Source: Eubacteriales Family XIII. Incertae Sedis bacterium
GTDB taxonomy: Bacteria; Bacillota; Clostridia; Peptostreptococcales; Anaerovoracaceae
NCBI GenBank assembly: GCA_031287295.1
Contig: JAITTH010000061.1
Coordinates: forward strand, 1-18,252
Length of the DNA: 18,252 nucleotides
Reading direction: 5' to 3'
Shown: one piece after another, positions 1-7,899 of the stretch
Layout: each line of letters begins with the position of its first letter
Numbering within the stretch: position 1 is the stretch's first letter
Notes under the pieces: generated by a model
Database searches by the model: none
Told to the model about the DNA's origin: nothing
What the model saw: the letters and a program-made list of their open reading frames with translations, nothing else
Program-made: the position numbers and the translations under genes

Positions 1-86
1 TGCTTGCACTACTCTTTTTTTATAGGTATCTATCATTCACATTTTATCGGAGATAACGGCGGGAATTGTCTGTCGGGAAGTTTCCC

Positions 87-584
87 TTACGCGCTCGCAT
101 CTGCCACTGCCCCTTTTTCCGTTTCAAAAATGTATAGTGTTTCGCCGGCTTTTATCATTCTCAAAGTTTCACGTGCCTGTGTTTCGATGTATTTTGGGTC
201 TGTGACCATAGAAAGTTCTCTTTCGAGCCTCTCTTTTTTTTCTTCTTTTGCGTTCAATGTCTTTATCGCTTCCGCTTCCTCTTGGCGTAAACCGTGCACC
301 TTGAAGATGGGAAAAGAAATTAGGGCGATTGTCGCGATGACAATTCCCAGACAGAGAATTCTCTTGCCGGTGAGTAGGCGTTTGCGCTTTTCTTTGGGAA
401 CAGGTTGGTCGTCCGGAAGATCTTGCGCCCAATTTTCAGATTCGCGCACTGACACATATCCCTTTTTTGTGGCATAACTAAGTTGCCGACGCGTACGTTG
501 TGCTTCCTCCATATCGATGATTGAAGAAGCCTTCGTCCTTCGGCGGGATTTTTCTCCCTTGTCAATTGCCCGCGCTTTAACCAT
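87..584 (-). CDS. divIC: DivIC/FtsB-family septum formation initiator
   Basis: A 165-residue bitopic membrane protein of the DivIC/FtsB family, which joins FtsL and DivIB/FtsQ in the septal divisome. Visible layout: a basic, charged cytoplasmic tail (residues 1-74), one membrane span (about 76-96), a Glu/Lys-rich coiled-coil segment (about 99-126), then the family signature DPKYIETQARETLRMIKAGE (129-148) followed by ETLYIFE. The cytoplasmic tail is longer than in most DivIC proteins, which are usually near 100-130 residues. The ATG at 584 has no Shine-Dalgarno sequence. The strong AGGAGG upstream (637-642) instead serves a nine-codon ORF ending 13 nt before this start. A later in-frame ATG (codon 25) also lacks a ribosome site. 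The family call is firm; the exact start is less so. Confidence 0.85.
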   Translation of the reverse strand: MVKARAIDKGEKSRRRTKASSIIDMEEAQRTRRQLSYATKKGYVSVRESENWAQDLPDDQPVPKEKRKRLLTGKRILCLGIVIATIALISFPIFKVHGLRQEEAEAIKTLNAKEEKKERLERELSMVTDPKYIETQARETLRMIKAGETLYIFETEKGAVADASA

Positions 585-597
585 GATTTTTATTATA

Positions 598-627
598 TCA
601 TAAAAAAGTTGTCATTTTCTTCTTCAT
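598..627 (-). other. Possible nine-codon leader ORF upstream of divIC
   Basis: A tiny ORF reading MKKKMTTFL starts with ATG at 627, 9 nt after a perfect AGGAGG on the minus strand (637-642), and stops at 598. The divIC start lies 13 nt further on and has no ribosome site of its own. The arrangement could couple translation of divIC to the leader. The ORF is so short that it may be chance, with the AGGAGG left over from another arrangement. No homology can be judged at this length. Confidence 0.22.
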
Positions 628-669
628 AATTTGGAGCCTCCTGTGACAAAGTAATAAAACGGTTTCAAA

Positions 670-678
670 TGATACAAT
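670..678 (+). promoter_or_regulatory. Extended -10 promoter for the TGS/uridine-kinase-like gene
   Basis: TG-A-TACAAT at 670-678 matches an extended -10 element (TGn plus a 5/6 match to TATAAT). No good -35 is visible at the right distance. Transcription would start near 685 and give a leader of about 85 nt before the ATG at 771. The rest of the divergent gap (585-770) is AT-rich without other clear structure. Confidence 0.4.
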
Positions 679-770
679 TTCTGGGTTACTATAAGGTAAG
701 CGAGTTTGGACATACAACAAATCCTATTTTATTCTTTCATGAAAACGAACCGTTCATATGAGGAGCAAAC

Positions 771-2438
771 ATGGCTATAGAAATCAGCATTCAGTTCGAA
801 AAATCAGAACCACCTTTTGTTTGTAAGGTTGAACAGGGAATCACACTGGTTGAGCTTACGAAGGAATTTGCACATCGCATCAAATATCGCATCATTGCAG
901 CGCTTGTAGACAATATTGAAAAAGAGCTAACGTATCGCATTCAGGAGTCTTGTCATATTCGATTTCTGGATCTTCGCTCAAACATCGCAGATCGCATTTA
1001 TCAGCGAAGCTTGTGCCTTGTCTACCTAAAGGCAGCGAACGACATTCTTGGTAATGCAGACATTGACATACTGAATTCCATTAACCGGGGACTTTATACC
1101 GAAACAAACAAACCCAAGCACCTGACAGATGCGCAGATTATTGCCATTGGCAATCGAATGAAAGAAATCATCAGTGCCGATATGCCCATTGAGAAAACGG
1201 TCGAAAGCCGGGATGAATTACTGGCGCAAATGCAAGATCACTTTTCCGCGGAAAAGCTGGAACTCGTTCGCCACACACCCGACATCCAAAACATAGCGAT
1301 ATATTCGATCGATGGCTATTCCAATTATTTTTATGGGCACATGGTTCCGTCTACGGGCTGTCTTGATGTGTTTGGATTGAATCGTTATCAAAATGGAATG
1401 CTGCTACGCTATCCGGATACTTCTTATCCGAATGTCTTGCCTCCTTACGTAAACGATGAGAAAATTTTCGATGAATTTGCACGGGGTTGGAATATCGCAA
1501 AAAGTCTCGATTCCGGATATGCCGGAGATCTCAATCGCGAAATATCCAACGGTAGCAGCGCGGAGATCATTACGATTTCCGAGCGCCTCCATGTAGCAAG
1601 AATAAAATCCATTGCACGGAGCATCATTGAATCCCAAAAACGTGTTGTGCTCATTTCCGGTCCATCTTCTTCCGGGAAAACGACCTTTGCCAATCGGCTT
1701 TCAAGCGCCCTTGCCATTTATGGAACGATGCCTCTGTACTTGGGCACCGACGATTACTTTATCGACCGCGCACTGCTCACCAAAGATGAAGACGGCGAAT
1801 ACAACTTCGAAGACCTGGATGCCGTAGATGTGGAGGCGTTTAACAACGATGTCAACGCACTTCTGCTTGGCGAGGAAGTCGATTTGCCCATCTTCGATTT
1901 TATCGAGGGGAAAAGAATTTATGGCAATAGGAAAACCCGACTCGAAGAGAATCAGCTCATTGTCATCGAGGGAATCCATGGATTAAACGCCAACCTTTCC
2001 TTGCATATCCCGGAAAATCAGAAGTTCCGTGTGTACATCAGCCCCTTGTCTCAACTGAATATCGACGACCACAACCGTATCCCGACAACGGACGTGCGGT
2101 TGCTTCGGCGAATTCTCCGAGATTCTCGTACACGTGGAAAATCTGTAAATGAAACCATCCGGCTATGGCCAAAAGTCCGCGCAGGGGAGAATATAAACAT
2201 CTTCCCCTTTAACCATGAGGCGGACATGGTTTTTAACTCTGCCTTGTTGTATGAAGTTTCGGTATTGCGCCTTTTCTGCGAACCGTTGCTGATGCAAGTT
2301 TCCGTGAAGGATCCCGAATACAGTGAAGCAAAACGATTGTTATCCTTTTTGAAATTCTTTTCGCCACTTGAAGCAACAGATGTCATTCCCAAACAGTCGA
2401 TTTTAAGAGAATTTATCGGTGGCGGACTTCTCGAATGA
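771..2438 (+). CDS. TGS-domain nucleoside (uridine) kinase-like protein
   Basis: A 555-residue protein that joins an N-terminal TGS/threonyl-tRNA-synthetase-like part to a C-terminal P-loop kinase of the uridine kinase/phosphoribulokinase type. Residues 1-60 fit a TGS domain. Residues about 60-230 fit the second additional domain of ThrRS (HxxxH-type fold), without its usual zinc residues being clear to me. The kinase part has Walker A GPSSSGKTT (297-305, Lys303), the uridine-kinase motif TDDYF (326-330) and the strand VIEGIHGL (398-405). The expected reaction is phosphorylation of a nucleoside (uridine or cytidine) in pyrimidine salvage; the role of the TGS part is unknown. TGAGGAG at 759-765 ends 5 nt before the ATG and fixes the start. 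The same fusion is common in Clostridia and Thermotogae. The true substrate cannot be told from sequence. Confidence 0.88.
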   Translation: MAIEISIQFEKSEPPFVCKVEQGITLVELTKEFAHRIKYRIIAALVDNIEKELTYRIQESCHIRFLDLRSNIADRIYQRSLCLVYLKAANDILGNADIDILNSINRGLYTETNKPKHLTDAQIIAIGNRMKEIISADMPIEKTVESRDELLAQMQDHFSAEKLELVRHTPDIQNIAIYSIDGYSNYFYGHMVPSTGCLDVFGLNRYQNGMLLRYPDTSYPNVLPPYVNDEKIFDEFARGWNIAKSLDSGYAGDLNREISNGSSAEIITISERLHVARIKSIARSIIESQKRVVLISGPSSSGKTTFANRLSSALAIYGTMPLYLGTDDYFIDRALLTKDEDGEYNFEDLDAVDVEAFNNDVNALLLGEEVDLPIFDFIEGKRIYGNRKTRLEENQLIVIEGIHGLNANLSLHIPENQKFRVYISPLSQLNIDDHNRIPTTDVRLLRRILRDSRTRGKSVNETIRLWPKVRAGENINIFPFNHEADMVFNSALLYEVSVLRLFCEPLLMQVSVKDPEYSEAKRLLSFLKFFSPLEATDVIPKQSILREFIGGGLLE

Positions 2439-2483
2439 AACAAATCTCCGGTAGCGATTTCTCAAACAACAGGCAAAAAATCC

Positions 2484-2510
2484 TTTACGTAACAGGACGC
2501 GTCGTATAAT
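2484..2510 (+). promoter_or_regulatory. Probable rubrerythrin promoter
   Basis: A perfect TATAAT (2505-2510) has a weak TTTACG (2484-2489) 15 bp upstream; CTTTAC one base earlier would give 16 bp. Start of transcription is expected near 2517, about 50 nt before the rbr ATG. The start point coincides with a pair of tandem 10-bp repeats (2517-2536). Confidence 0.5.
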
Positions 2511-2516
2511 ATTTGC

Positions 2517-2536
2517 TTATCAATCGTTATCACTCG
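2517..2536 (+). repeat. Tandem 10-bp direct repeat at the rubrerythrin transcription start
   Basis: TTATCAATCG (2517-2526) is followed at once by TTATCACTCG (2527-2536), identical at 9 of 10 positions. The repeat period is one helical turn and it begins 6 bp after the -10 TATAAT, a typical place for a repressor site. It does not match the PerR or Fur consensus as I know them. Chance cannot be excluded for so short a repeat. Confidence 0.4.
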
Positions 2537-2565
2537 GGGTATTATGAATCATGGAGGAAATTTCA

Positions 2566-3105
2566 ATGGCAAAAGATCTGAAAGGAACAAAAACTTACGA
2601 AAATCTCCAAACAGCATTTTCCGGAGAATCGCAAGCGAGAAATAAGTACACTTTTTATGCGTCGAAAGCAAAGAAAGAAGGATACGTGCAAATATCTCGC
2701 ATTTTTGAAGAAACCGCAGCAAATGAAAAAGAACATGCCGAATTGTGGTTCAAGCTTTTCCACGGAATCGGAACAACAACTGAAAATTTGGCAGATGCTG
2801 CTGCCGGAGAAAATTACGAATGGACAACGATGTACAAAGAATTTGCGGAGACGGCTCGCGCGGAAGGATTTGAAGACATTGCGCTGCAAATGGAGAATGT
2901 CGGGAAAATTGAGGCGCACCACGAAGAACGCTATTTGAAACTCAAAGAAAACATTGAAACCGGGAAAGTATTCTCCCGCGACGAACCCGTGGTGTGGAAG
3001 TGTGGAAACTGCGGATTTGTCTATACCGGGAAAAACGCCATCACAGAGTGTCCCGCATGCAAGCATCCTCAAGCATACTTCCAGCTAGACGATCCTGCTT
3101 ATTAA
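2566..3105 (+). CDS. rbr: Rubrerythrin
   Basis: A 179-residue cytoplasmic non-heme iron protein that reduces hydrogen peroxide to water in anaerobes, fed by rubredoxin or NADH-dependent reductases. Visible: the N-terminal four-helix diiron domain with GESQAR (Glu21), ExxH at Glu54/His57, Glu92/Glu95 and a second ExxH at Glu116/His119. A C-terminal rubredoxin-like domain follows, with CxxC pairs at Cys146/149 and Cys162/165. Length and domain order are normal for the family. An in-frame ATG at 2551 would add five residues, but GGAGG (2553-2557) sits 8 nt before the ATG at 2566, so that start is chosen. It has its own probable promoter and a strong terminator, so it looks monocistronic. Confidence 0.97.
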   Translation: MAKDLKGTKTYENLQTAFSGESQARNKYTFYASKAKKEGYVQISRIFEETAANEKEHAELWFKLFHGIGTTTENLADAAAGENYEWTTMYKEFAETARAEGFEDIALQMENVGKIEAHHEERYLKLKENIETGKVFSRDEPVVWKCGNCGFVYTGKNAITECPACKHPQAYFQLDDPAY

Positions 3106-3129
3106 AGGTACGCCCGGACATCGCAAATG

Positions 3130-3174
3130 AAAAGAAGAAGGCATTCAGAGATGATCTGAGTGCCTCCTTCTTTT
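3130..3174. terminator. Bidirectional rho-independent terminator between convergent genes
   Basis: A 20-bp stem (arms 3130-3149 and 3155-3174) closes a 5-nt loop. There is one A-C mismatch and one G-U pair on the plus strand. The arms begin AAAAGAAG and end CTTCTTTT, so either transcript ends in a U-run. It lies 24 bp past the rubrerythrin stop (+) and 14 bp past the acyl-CoA synthetase stop (-), and so can serve both. Confidence 0.85.
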
Positions 3175-3188
3175 GTCGGACTTTTTTC

Positions 3189-5024
3189 TTAGGCTTCTAC
3201 GCCTGTACGGTTTTCGTTCACAAATCTTTTGATGGATTTCTTGGTTGTTTTTATAAACTCATCATCCCTCATGTATAGTTTTTTTATCTTTTTATAATAG
3301 GGTAACTCTTTGTTCACACGGTCTATTTCTGTCCAAACAAGCTTTTCCAAGGCTTCGAGATCGTAGTCATTGCCAAGTTGTTCTTGTGCGGACTCTTTAT
3401 TGATACGAACCGTAATGGCAATTAACGTGTCGCCTTGCATCTCGGCAACATCTTCCCAGGCCATAGATTCCTCAATAAGCTCAGCCTGGTTTATATAGTA
3501 CTCCAACTCTTCCGGGAAGACATTTTTGCCTGTTTTCGTGATGATGACGTTTTTCTTCCGTCCGGTAATGTAAACAAAGCGGTCTTTGTCAATGTATCCA
3601 TAATCGCCCGTATGATACCATCCGTCCTTCAGAACTTCCGCTGTTGCCTCCGGGTTTTCATAGTACCCGAGCATAACATTATCGCCCTTTACGCATATTT
3701 CTCCGATTCCGGTTTCCGGGTCCGGATCGTCAATGTATCCGTCAAAACCGGGAAGAATATACCCTGCGCTGGCACTGCGCGGGTCGGTAATTGGATTGAG
3801 GGCGCAAATCGGCGCGCACTCGGTGAGCCCATATCCTTGTAACGACTGAATCCCAAAATCTCGAATTCCGTCAAGAATCGCAGGATCTATCGCAGCACCT
3901 CCACAAATGACTTTTCGCATACGCCCACCAAACACCGAACGAATTTGCTTAAAGAAGATGTTCCCGAGATCAATGCCTATTTTTTTCGTTTTTCGATTGA
4001 GCTTGATGACTCGTTTTAACAATTTTTCCTTCCCTTGTTTCCGCACGTTTTGCCAAATTTTTCGATACATGTTTTCAAACAAGAGCGGAACGCCAAGGAA
4101 CATCGTCGGTTTTATTTCAGCAAGATTCTCTGTGATGTGCCGTAACCCTTCACAGTAAGCAATGGCAGAGCCTTTATACAGTGGAATGAGAAAATCGCAG
4201 GTGCATTCATACGTGTGATGCAGTGGCAACACAGAAAAGAAAATGTCTTCTTTCACAACATCAAAAACGGTTGGCGCAATCATCAAATCGGTACACAGGT
4301 TTTCGTGCGAAAGCATTACGCCCTTCGCAAGACCTGTGGTTCCGGATGTGAAAAGCAAGATCCCCATGCCCGTCCGTAACACTTGCGCATCCAAAAACTC
4401 GCGATTGCCGGCATCAAGCAAGGTGCGCCCTTCTGCCAAGAGGTCTTTTCTGGACATTTCATGCGGCTGAAGCTCCGTACTCTCTTGATTCACAAATAAT
4501 TTTATGTTTGTCGAGCCGGAATCGTGAAGATTTTGAAAGAGCTGTGCAAATTTCTTGGAATAAAAAATGCAGTGGATATCCGCAGTGTGAACAAGGTATT
4601 CGATCTCTTCGTCTTGTAGTTCTTTGTCCAGAGGGACAACGATGCCCGCACCACAAACCGTAGCCAGATAGGCGGTTGCCCATGCATAGGAGTTTTCTCC
4701 AATGATTCCGATGCGCTTTCCGCGTAATCCGTGCGCATGTAAAGCAGTCCCAAGCGCGTCTACATCCGCCTTCGCTTCTCGATAAGTAATGGCTTCGTAG
4801 GGGTCTTTGTGTGTTTTTTTCTCATAAAATGCCGGTCTGTCTGCATAGAGCTCTACGCTTGTTTCAAACATATGTTTCAGGTCGGCAATTGCTCTCTGAT
4901 CGCGATCGACAATGTACGGATCTTTGCTGTTTTGGATAAATTTGTATAGCTCGTTTGCTTTGTTATGGTCTTCTATCTTGATCTTTTCATACTCTTCTGC
5001 GCTCAGCTTTGTCTCAAGTACCAT
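3189..5024 (-). CDS. Long-chain acyl-CoA synthetase (AMP-forming), downstream copy
   Basis: A 611-residue member of the AMP-dependent synthetase/ligase family, long-chain acyl-CoA synthetase (FAA1-like) branch. It should activate a fatty acid with ATP to acyl-AMP and then acyl-CoA. Motifs: FTSGTTGLAKG phosphate-binding loop (225-235), GYGLTE (397-402), TGD (472-474), the hinge GRKKN (488-492) and GKNVFPEELE (499-508), and a C-terminal TTKKSIKR (593-600) holding the candidate catalytic lysine. No signal peptide or membrane span is obvious. GGAG lies 6 nt before the ATG. The gene starts 12 nt after the stop of a paralogue, so the two are one operon. It carries about 35 extra N-terminal residues compared with that paralogue. 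The substrate cannot be read from sequence. Confidence 0.92.
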   Translation of the reverse strand: MVLETKLSAEEYEKIKIEDHNKANELYKFIQNSKDPYIVDRDQRAIADLKHMFETSVELYADRPAFYEKKTHKDPYEAITYREAKADVDALGTALHAHGLRGKRIGIIGENSYAWATAYLATVCGAGIVVPLDKELQDEEIEYLVHTADIHCIFYSKKFAQLFQNLHDSGSTNIKLFVNQESTELQPHEMSRKDLLAEGRTLLDAGNREFLDAQVLRTGMGILLFTSGTTGLAKGVMLSHENLCTDLMIAPTVFDVVKEDIFFSVLPLHHTYECTCDFLIPLYKGSAIAYCEGLRHITENLAEIKPTMFLGVPLLFENMYRKIWQNVRKQGKEKLLKRVIKLNRKTKKIGIDLGNIFFKQIRSVFGGRMRKVICGGAAIDPAILDGIRDFGIQSLQGYGLTECAPICALNPITDPRSASAGYILPGFDGYIDDPDPETGIGEICVKGDNVMLGYYENPEATAEVLKDGWYHTGDYGYIDKDRFVYITGRKKNVIITKTGKNVFPEELEYYINQAELIEESMAWEDVAEMQGDTLIAITVRINKESAQEQLGNDYDLEALEKLVWTEIDRVNKELPYYKKIKKLYMRDDEFIKTTKKSIKRFVNENRTGVEA

Positions 5025-5036
5025 GTTGATCTCCCG

Positions 5037-6755
5037 TCAATTATTGTGTGCTATTGTGTGGCGTTTGATTGATTTTTTCGTTGTTTTTTCGAATTCCGTA
5101 TCTCTTACAAAAAACCTCTTCACACGTTTATAGGATGGCATTTGCTCATTGGCTTTATCGACTTCACTATCGATCCACTTTCGAATATCTTCTTCGTTAG
5201 CACCTGCAAAGTTCTCCTTCAAATATTCATAATCCGGGAATATGTCGGCGCAGAGAACCGTATCACCACTGTCTTCGTCTTTTCCCCAGACAACGACTTC
5301 TTCGATGAACGGCGATCGGAGCAAATAATACTCAACTTCTTCCGGAAAGATATTCTTTCCGTTTTTCGTAACAATTACATTCTTTTTCCGTCCGGTAATG
5401 AAGACGAACCCATCTTTGTCGATATAGCCATAGTCTCCACTATACAGCCATCCATCTCGAAGCACCTTTGCGGTCTCTTCCGGATCGTCGTAATATCCGA
5501 GCATGACGGAAGGTCCGCGAAAGACAATCTCTCCGATACCATCTTCGTCCGGGTCAACAATTTTCACTTCTGTTCCGGAAAGGGGGATGCCCGCTGACGA
5601 AGGTTTGCTGCAACGATCTTTATTCACCGCGATGATAGGGGAATTTTCTGTCATGCCATAGCCTTGAAGCATATTGAACCCCATTGCGTTGAAGTCCTCG
5701 ATCACCGCAGGATTTGCTGCCGCGCCACCCGCAATAATCGTTCGCATTTCTCCGCCCATACTTTGATGAATCGCCTTAAATAGTTTTTTTGTCGCTTTCA
5801 ATTTTTGCCCGCCGACCTTTTTTGATACAGCAATTGCACGGCGCATGGTTTTTGCTTTCCCGCTATTTTCCGCCTCTTTCCACACCTTTTGGTGCATCTT
5901 CTCAAACATGAGCGGCACGCCAAGCAGAACGTTCGCCTTGCTCTCACCCATATTCTTTACGATGTACTTTAGACCTTCGCATATGGCAACGGCACAACCC
6001 TGATAGTAAGTGCCCAGAATGCCACAAGAAAATTCGTAGGTGTGGTGCATCGGCAAAACGGACAAAGCTGTCCAACCAATCACGTTTACGAACTCTGCCA
6101 TTGCAACCACATTGGCAGTGAGATTCCGATGCGAAAGCATTACGCCCTTCGCAAGCCCGGTTGTTCCCGAGGTATAGATGAGCGAGCACATTTTATTCGG
6201 ATCAATCTCCACTTGGAAAAAATCTTTGTGTCCCTTCTCCATCAAATCGTACCCCCATCGCAACAATGTCGATAGAGAGCGCTTTTCAGGAACATCTTCC
6301 TGTGCATCCATAGAAATAAGTTGTATTGCAGTGTTTGTATGTTCCAACGCTGCATCAACAAGTCTCTCGGATTTCCCTGAGTAGACAAAGGCGACTGCAC
6401 CGGACCGATCGAGAAGGTGTGTAACTTCCTCTGCCGACAATTCACGGTCGATCGGAACAATCACACCACCCATGCACGTTGTTGCTAAATAAGTAAGAAT
6501 CCACTCGTATCGATTTTCGCCGATGACTGCAACTTTTTTCCCCTGCAAGCCCATTTCGATGAATGCAGTACCAAGTGCGCTCACATCGCGCCGATATTCT
6601 TTGAACGAAATCGCTCGATACGGACCACCCGGTCTGTCTTTTACGTAGTACGCCGGCCAGTCTCCGTGTAAATCCGCACTGCGATTCACGAGTTCCCTTA
6701 AATCCGAAATGGGGTCTGCCGGCCAAAGCGCGTCCCTAAATTTCATGCTTCCCAA
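5037..6755 (-). CDS. Long-chain acyl-CoA synthetase (AMP-forming), upstream copy
   Basis: A paralogue of the next gene in the operon, with the same adenylate-forming fold and predicted reaction (fatty acid + ATP + CoA to acyl-CoA). Counted from an in-frame ATG at 6812, the motifs are YTSGTTGLAKG (213-223), GYGMTE (384-389), SGD (458-460), GRKKN (474-478), GKNIFPEEVE (485-494) and TTKKSIKR (577-584). I place the start at TTG 6755, because AAAGAGG ends 8 nt before it. The ATG at 6812 has no ribosome site and would lie upstream of the likely transcription start and the palindrome at 6775-6798. An ATG at 6746 is possible too. The TTG start gives 572 residues. Two tandem copies suggest different chain-length or substrate preferences. 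Confidence 0.88.
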   Translation of the reverse strand: MGSMKFRDALWPADPISDLRELVNRSADLHGDWPAYYVKDRPGGPYRAISFKEYRRDVSALGTAFIEMGLQGKKVAVIGENRYEWILTYLATTCMGGVIVPIDRELSAEEVTHLLDRSGAVAFVYSGKSERLVDAALEHTNTAIQLISMDAQEDVPEKRSLSTLLRWGYDLMEKGHKDFFQVEIDPNKMCSLIYTSGTTGLAKGVMLSHRNLTANVVAMAEFVNVIGWTALSVLPMHHTYEFSCGILGTYYQGCAVAICEGLKYIVKNMGESKANVLLGVPLMFEKMHQKVWKEAENSGKAKTMRRAIAVSKKVGGQKLKATKKLFKAIHQSMGGEMRTIIAGGAAANPAVIEDFNAMGFNMLQGYGMTENSPIIAVNKDRCSKPSSAGIPLSGTEVKIVDPDEDGIGEIVFRGPSVMLGYYDDPEETAKVLRDGWLYSGDYGYIDKDGFVFITGRKKNVIVTKNGKNIFPEEVEYYLLRSPFIEEVVVWGKDEDSGDTVLCADIFPDYEYLKENFAGANEEDIRKWIDSEVDKANEQMPSYKRVKRFFVRDTEFEKTTKKSIKRHTIAHNN

Positions 6756-6774
6756 TTGTTGTACCTCTTTCTGT

Positions 6775-6798
6775 CCAGATAGACACGATTCTATCTGG
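6775..6798. promoter_or_regulatory. Perfect palindrome, candidate operator of the acyl-CoA synthetase operon
   Basis: Two perfect 9-bp arms, CCAGATAGA (6775-6783) and TCTATCTGG (6790-6798), flank a 6-bp spacer. The site begins about 5 bp downstream of an extended -10 element and overlaps the expected start of transcription, as repressor operators often do. In RNA the same bases could form a hairpin ahead of the TTG start. It matches neither the FapR nor the Bacillus FadR consensus as I know them. No regulator gene is in the window. Confidence 0.6.
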
Positions 6799-6802
6799 TT
6801 CC

Positions 6803-6811
6803 ATTTTACCA
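6803..6811 (-). promoter_or_regulatory. Extended -10 promoter for the acyl-CoA synthetase pair
   Basis: On the minus strand TGGTAAAAT reads as TGn plus a 5/6 match to TATAAT. No -35 is recognisable 16-18 bp upstream, which is typical of extended -10 promoters. Transcription would start near 6796, inside the palindrome. Confidence 0.5.
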
Positions 6812-7020
6812 TAAGCTAAAGGGGATTGCTCGAACTCGCCGAAAACGGCCTCTATAGCAGCCCATACTTTGTTTTCGTCCTTGAGATACCATATATTTCT
6901 TTGCAAAAATGCCCCTTCCCTATTTTTCCTGCGAGTGTTAAGATGTAAAAACAAATAAAAATATCTATCGGGTGCAGATTTCTGTTCTCATCCGTATACT
7001 CCGGAAAGGAGGCGGTTTTT

Positions 7021-7899
7021 ATGTCAGTTTTTCAAGGTTCTGCTGTCGCCATTGTTACTCCTTTTAAAGAAGGGAAGGTCGATTATGACAGCTTGGGTGC
7101 CCTCCTGGATTGGCACGTTGCTGAAAAAACAGATGCGATTGTCATTTGCGGAACCACCGGCGAGGCGTCAACACTCCCTGATGTGGAACATCTGTCCGTC
7201 ATAGATTATGCCATCAAAAAAATCAATAAGCGTATTCCGGTCATTGCCGGCGTCGGAAGCAATGAAACACAGCATGGCATTCATTTAAGCAAAGAGGCCG
7301 AAAAACTTGGAGCAGATGCTCTGTTGCACGTTACGCCTTACTATAACAAAGCGACAAAACGTGGAACCATCGAACATTTTACCGCAATTGCCGAATCGGT
7401 CAATCTCCCGATTTTGCTCTATTCTGTGCCCGGACGTACCGGAATGAATTTGACACCGGACCTATGCGCAAAGCTTGCAGAAGTGAAAAACATCGTGGGC
7501 CTGAAAGAGGCCAGTGGCAATATCGCACAATGCGCGGAAATCGCACGTGTCACGTCGGACGATTTTGATTTGTATTCGGGCAATGATGATATGATTGTTC
7601 CGCTTCTTTCTCTTGGTGGCGCTGGCGTCATTTCGGTTCTTGCGAATGTTGCACCACGAGATACACACGATATGGTCATGAAATTTCTGGACGGAGATGT
7701 GAAGGGCGCGTGCAAACTTCAACTCGACACACTTGCACTCACAAATGCTTTGTTCTGTGAAGTGAATCCGGTTCCGGTAAAGGCCGCTCTATGGCTTATG
7801 GGCAAAATCGAATATGAATATCGACTTCCGATGTGTCCGATGGAAGACGCGAATTTAGAACGTCTGCGTAAAGAAATGCAAGCATACGGTTTAATTTAA
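7021..7899 (+). CDS. dapA: 4-hydroxy-tetrahydrodipicolinate synthase
   Basis: A 292-residue TIM-barrel class I aldolase. It condenses pyruvate with aspartate semialdehyde, the first step of the diaminopimelate/lysine branch that also feeds peptidoglycan. Residues equivalent to the E. coli enzyme are present: GTTGE with Thr45/Thr46, Tyr108, Tyr134 and Arg139 in YSVPGRTG, and the Schiff-base Lys162 in GLKEASGN. Length is standard. AAAGGAGG (7005-7012) lies 8 nt before the ATG. It stands alone on this strand. I saw no convincing promoter in 6813-7004, only several AT-rich weak -10-like sequences (for example TATACT at 6995-7000). Its stop overlaps the stop of the convergent gene. Confidence 0.96.
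   Translation: MSVFQGSAVAIVTPFKEGKVDYDSLGALLDWHVAEKTDAIVICGTTGEASTLPDVEHLSVIDYAIKKINKRIPVIAGVGSNETQHGIHLSKEAEKLGADALLHVTPYYNKATKRGTIEHFTAIAESVNLPILLYSVPGRTGMNLTPDLCAKLAEVKNIVGLKEASGNIAQCAEIARVTSDDFDLYSGNDDMIVPLLSLGGAGVISVLANVAPRDTHDMVMKFLDGDVKGACKLQLDTLALTNALFCEVNPVPVKAALWLMGKIEYEYRLPMCPMEDANLERLRKEMQAYGLI

Noticed and set aside
2500..2565. PerR or Fur box at the rubrerythrin promoter
   Set aside because: Only a half-site-like AT-rich stretch is present; no 15-bp or 19-bp inverted repeat of the known type is seen.
2563..3072. 169-codon ORF antisense to rubrerythrin
   Set aside because: The plus-strand gene is an unmistakable rubrerythrin; the antisense frame is Cys/Phe-rich and resembles a shadow of its codon use.
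6756..6812. N-terminal extension of the upstream acyl-CoA synthetase from the ATG at 6812
   Set aside because: It has no ribosome site, would start upstream of the likely transcription start and the palindrome, and has no counterpart to family motifs. TTG 6755 with AAAGAGG fits better.
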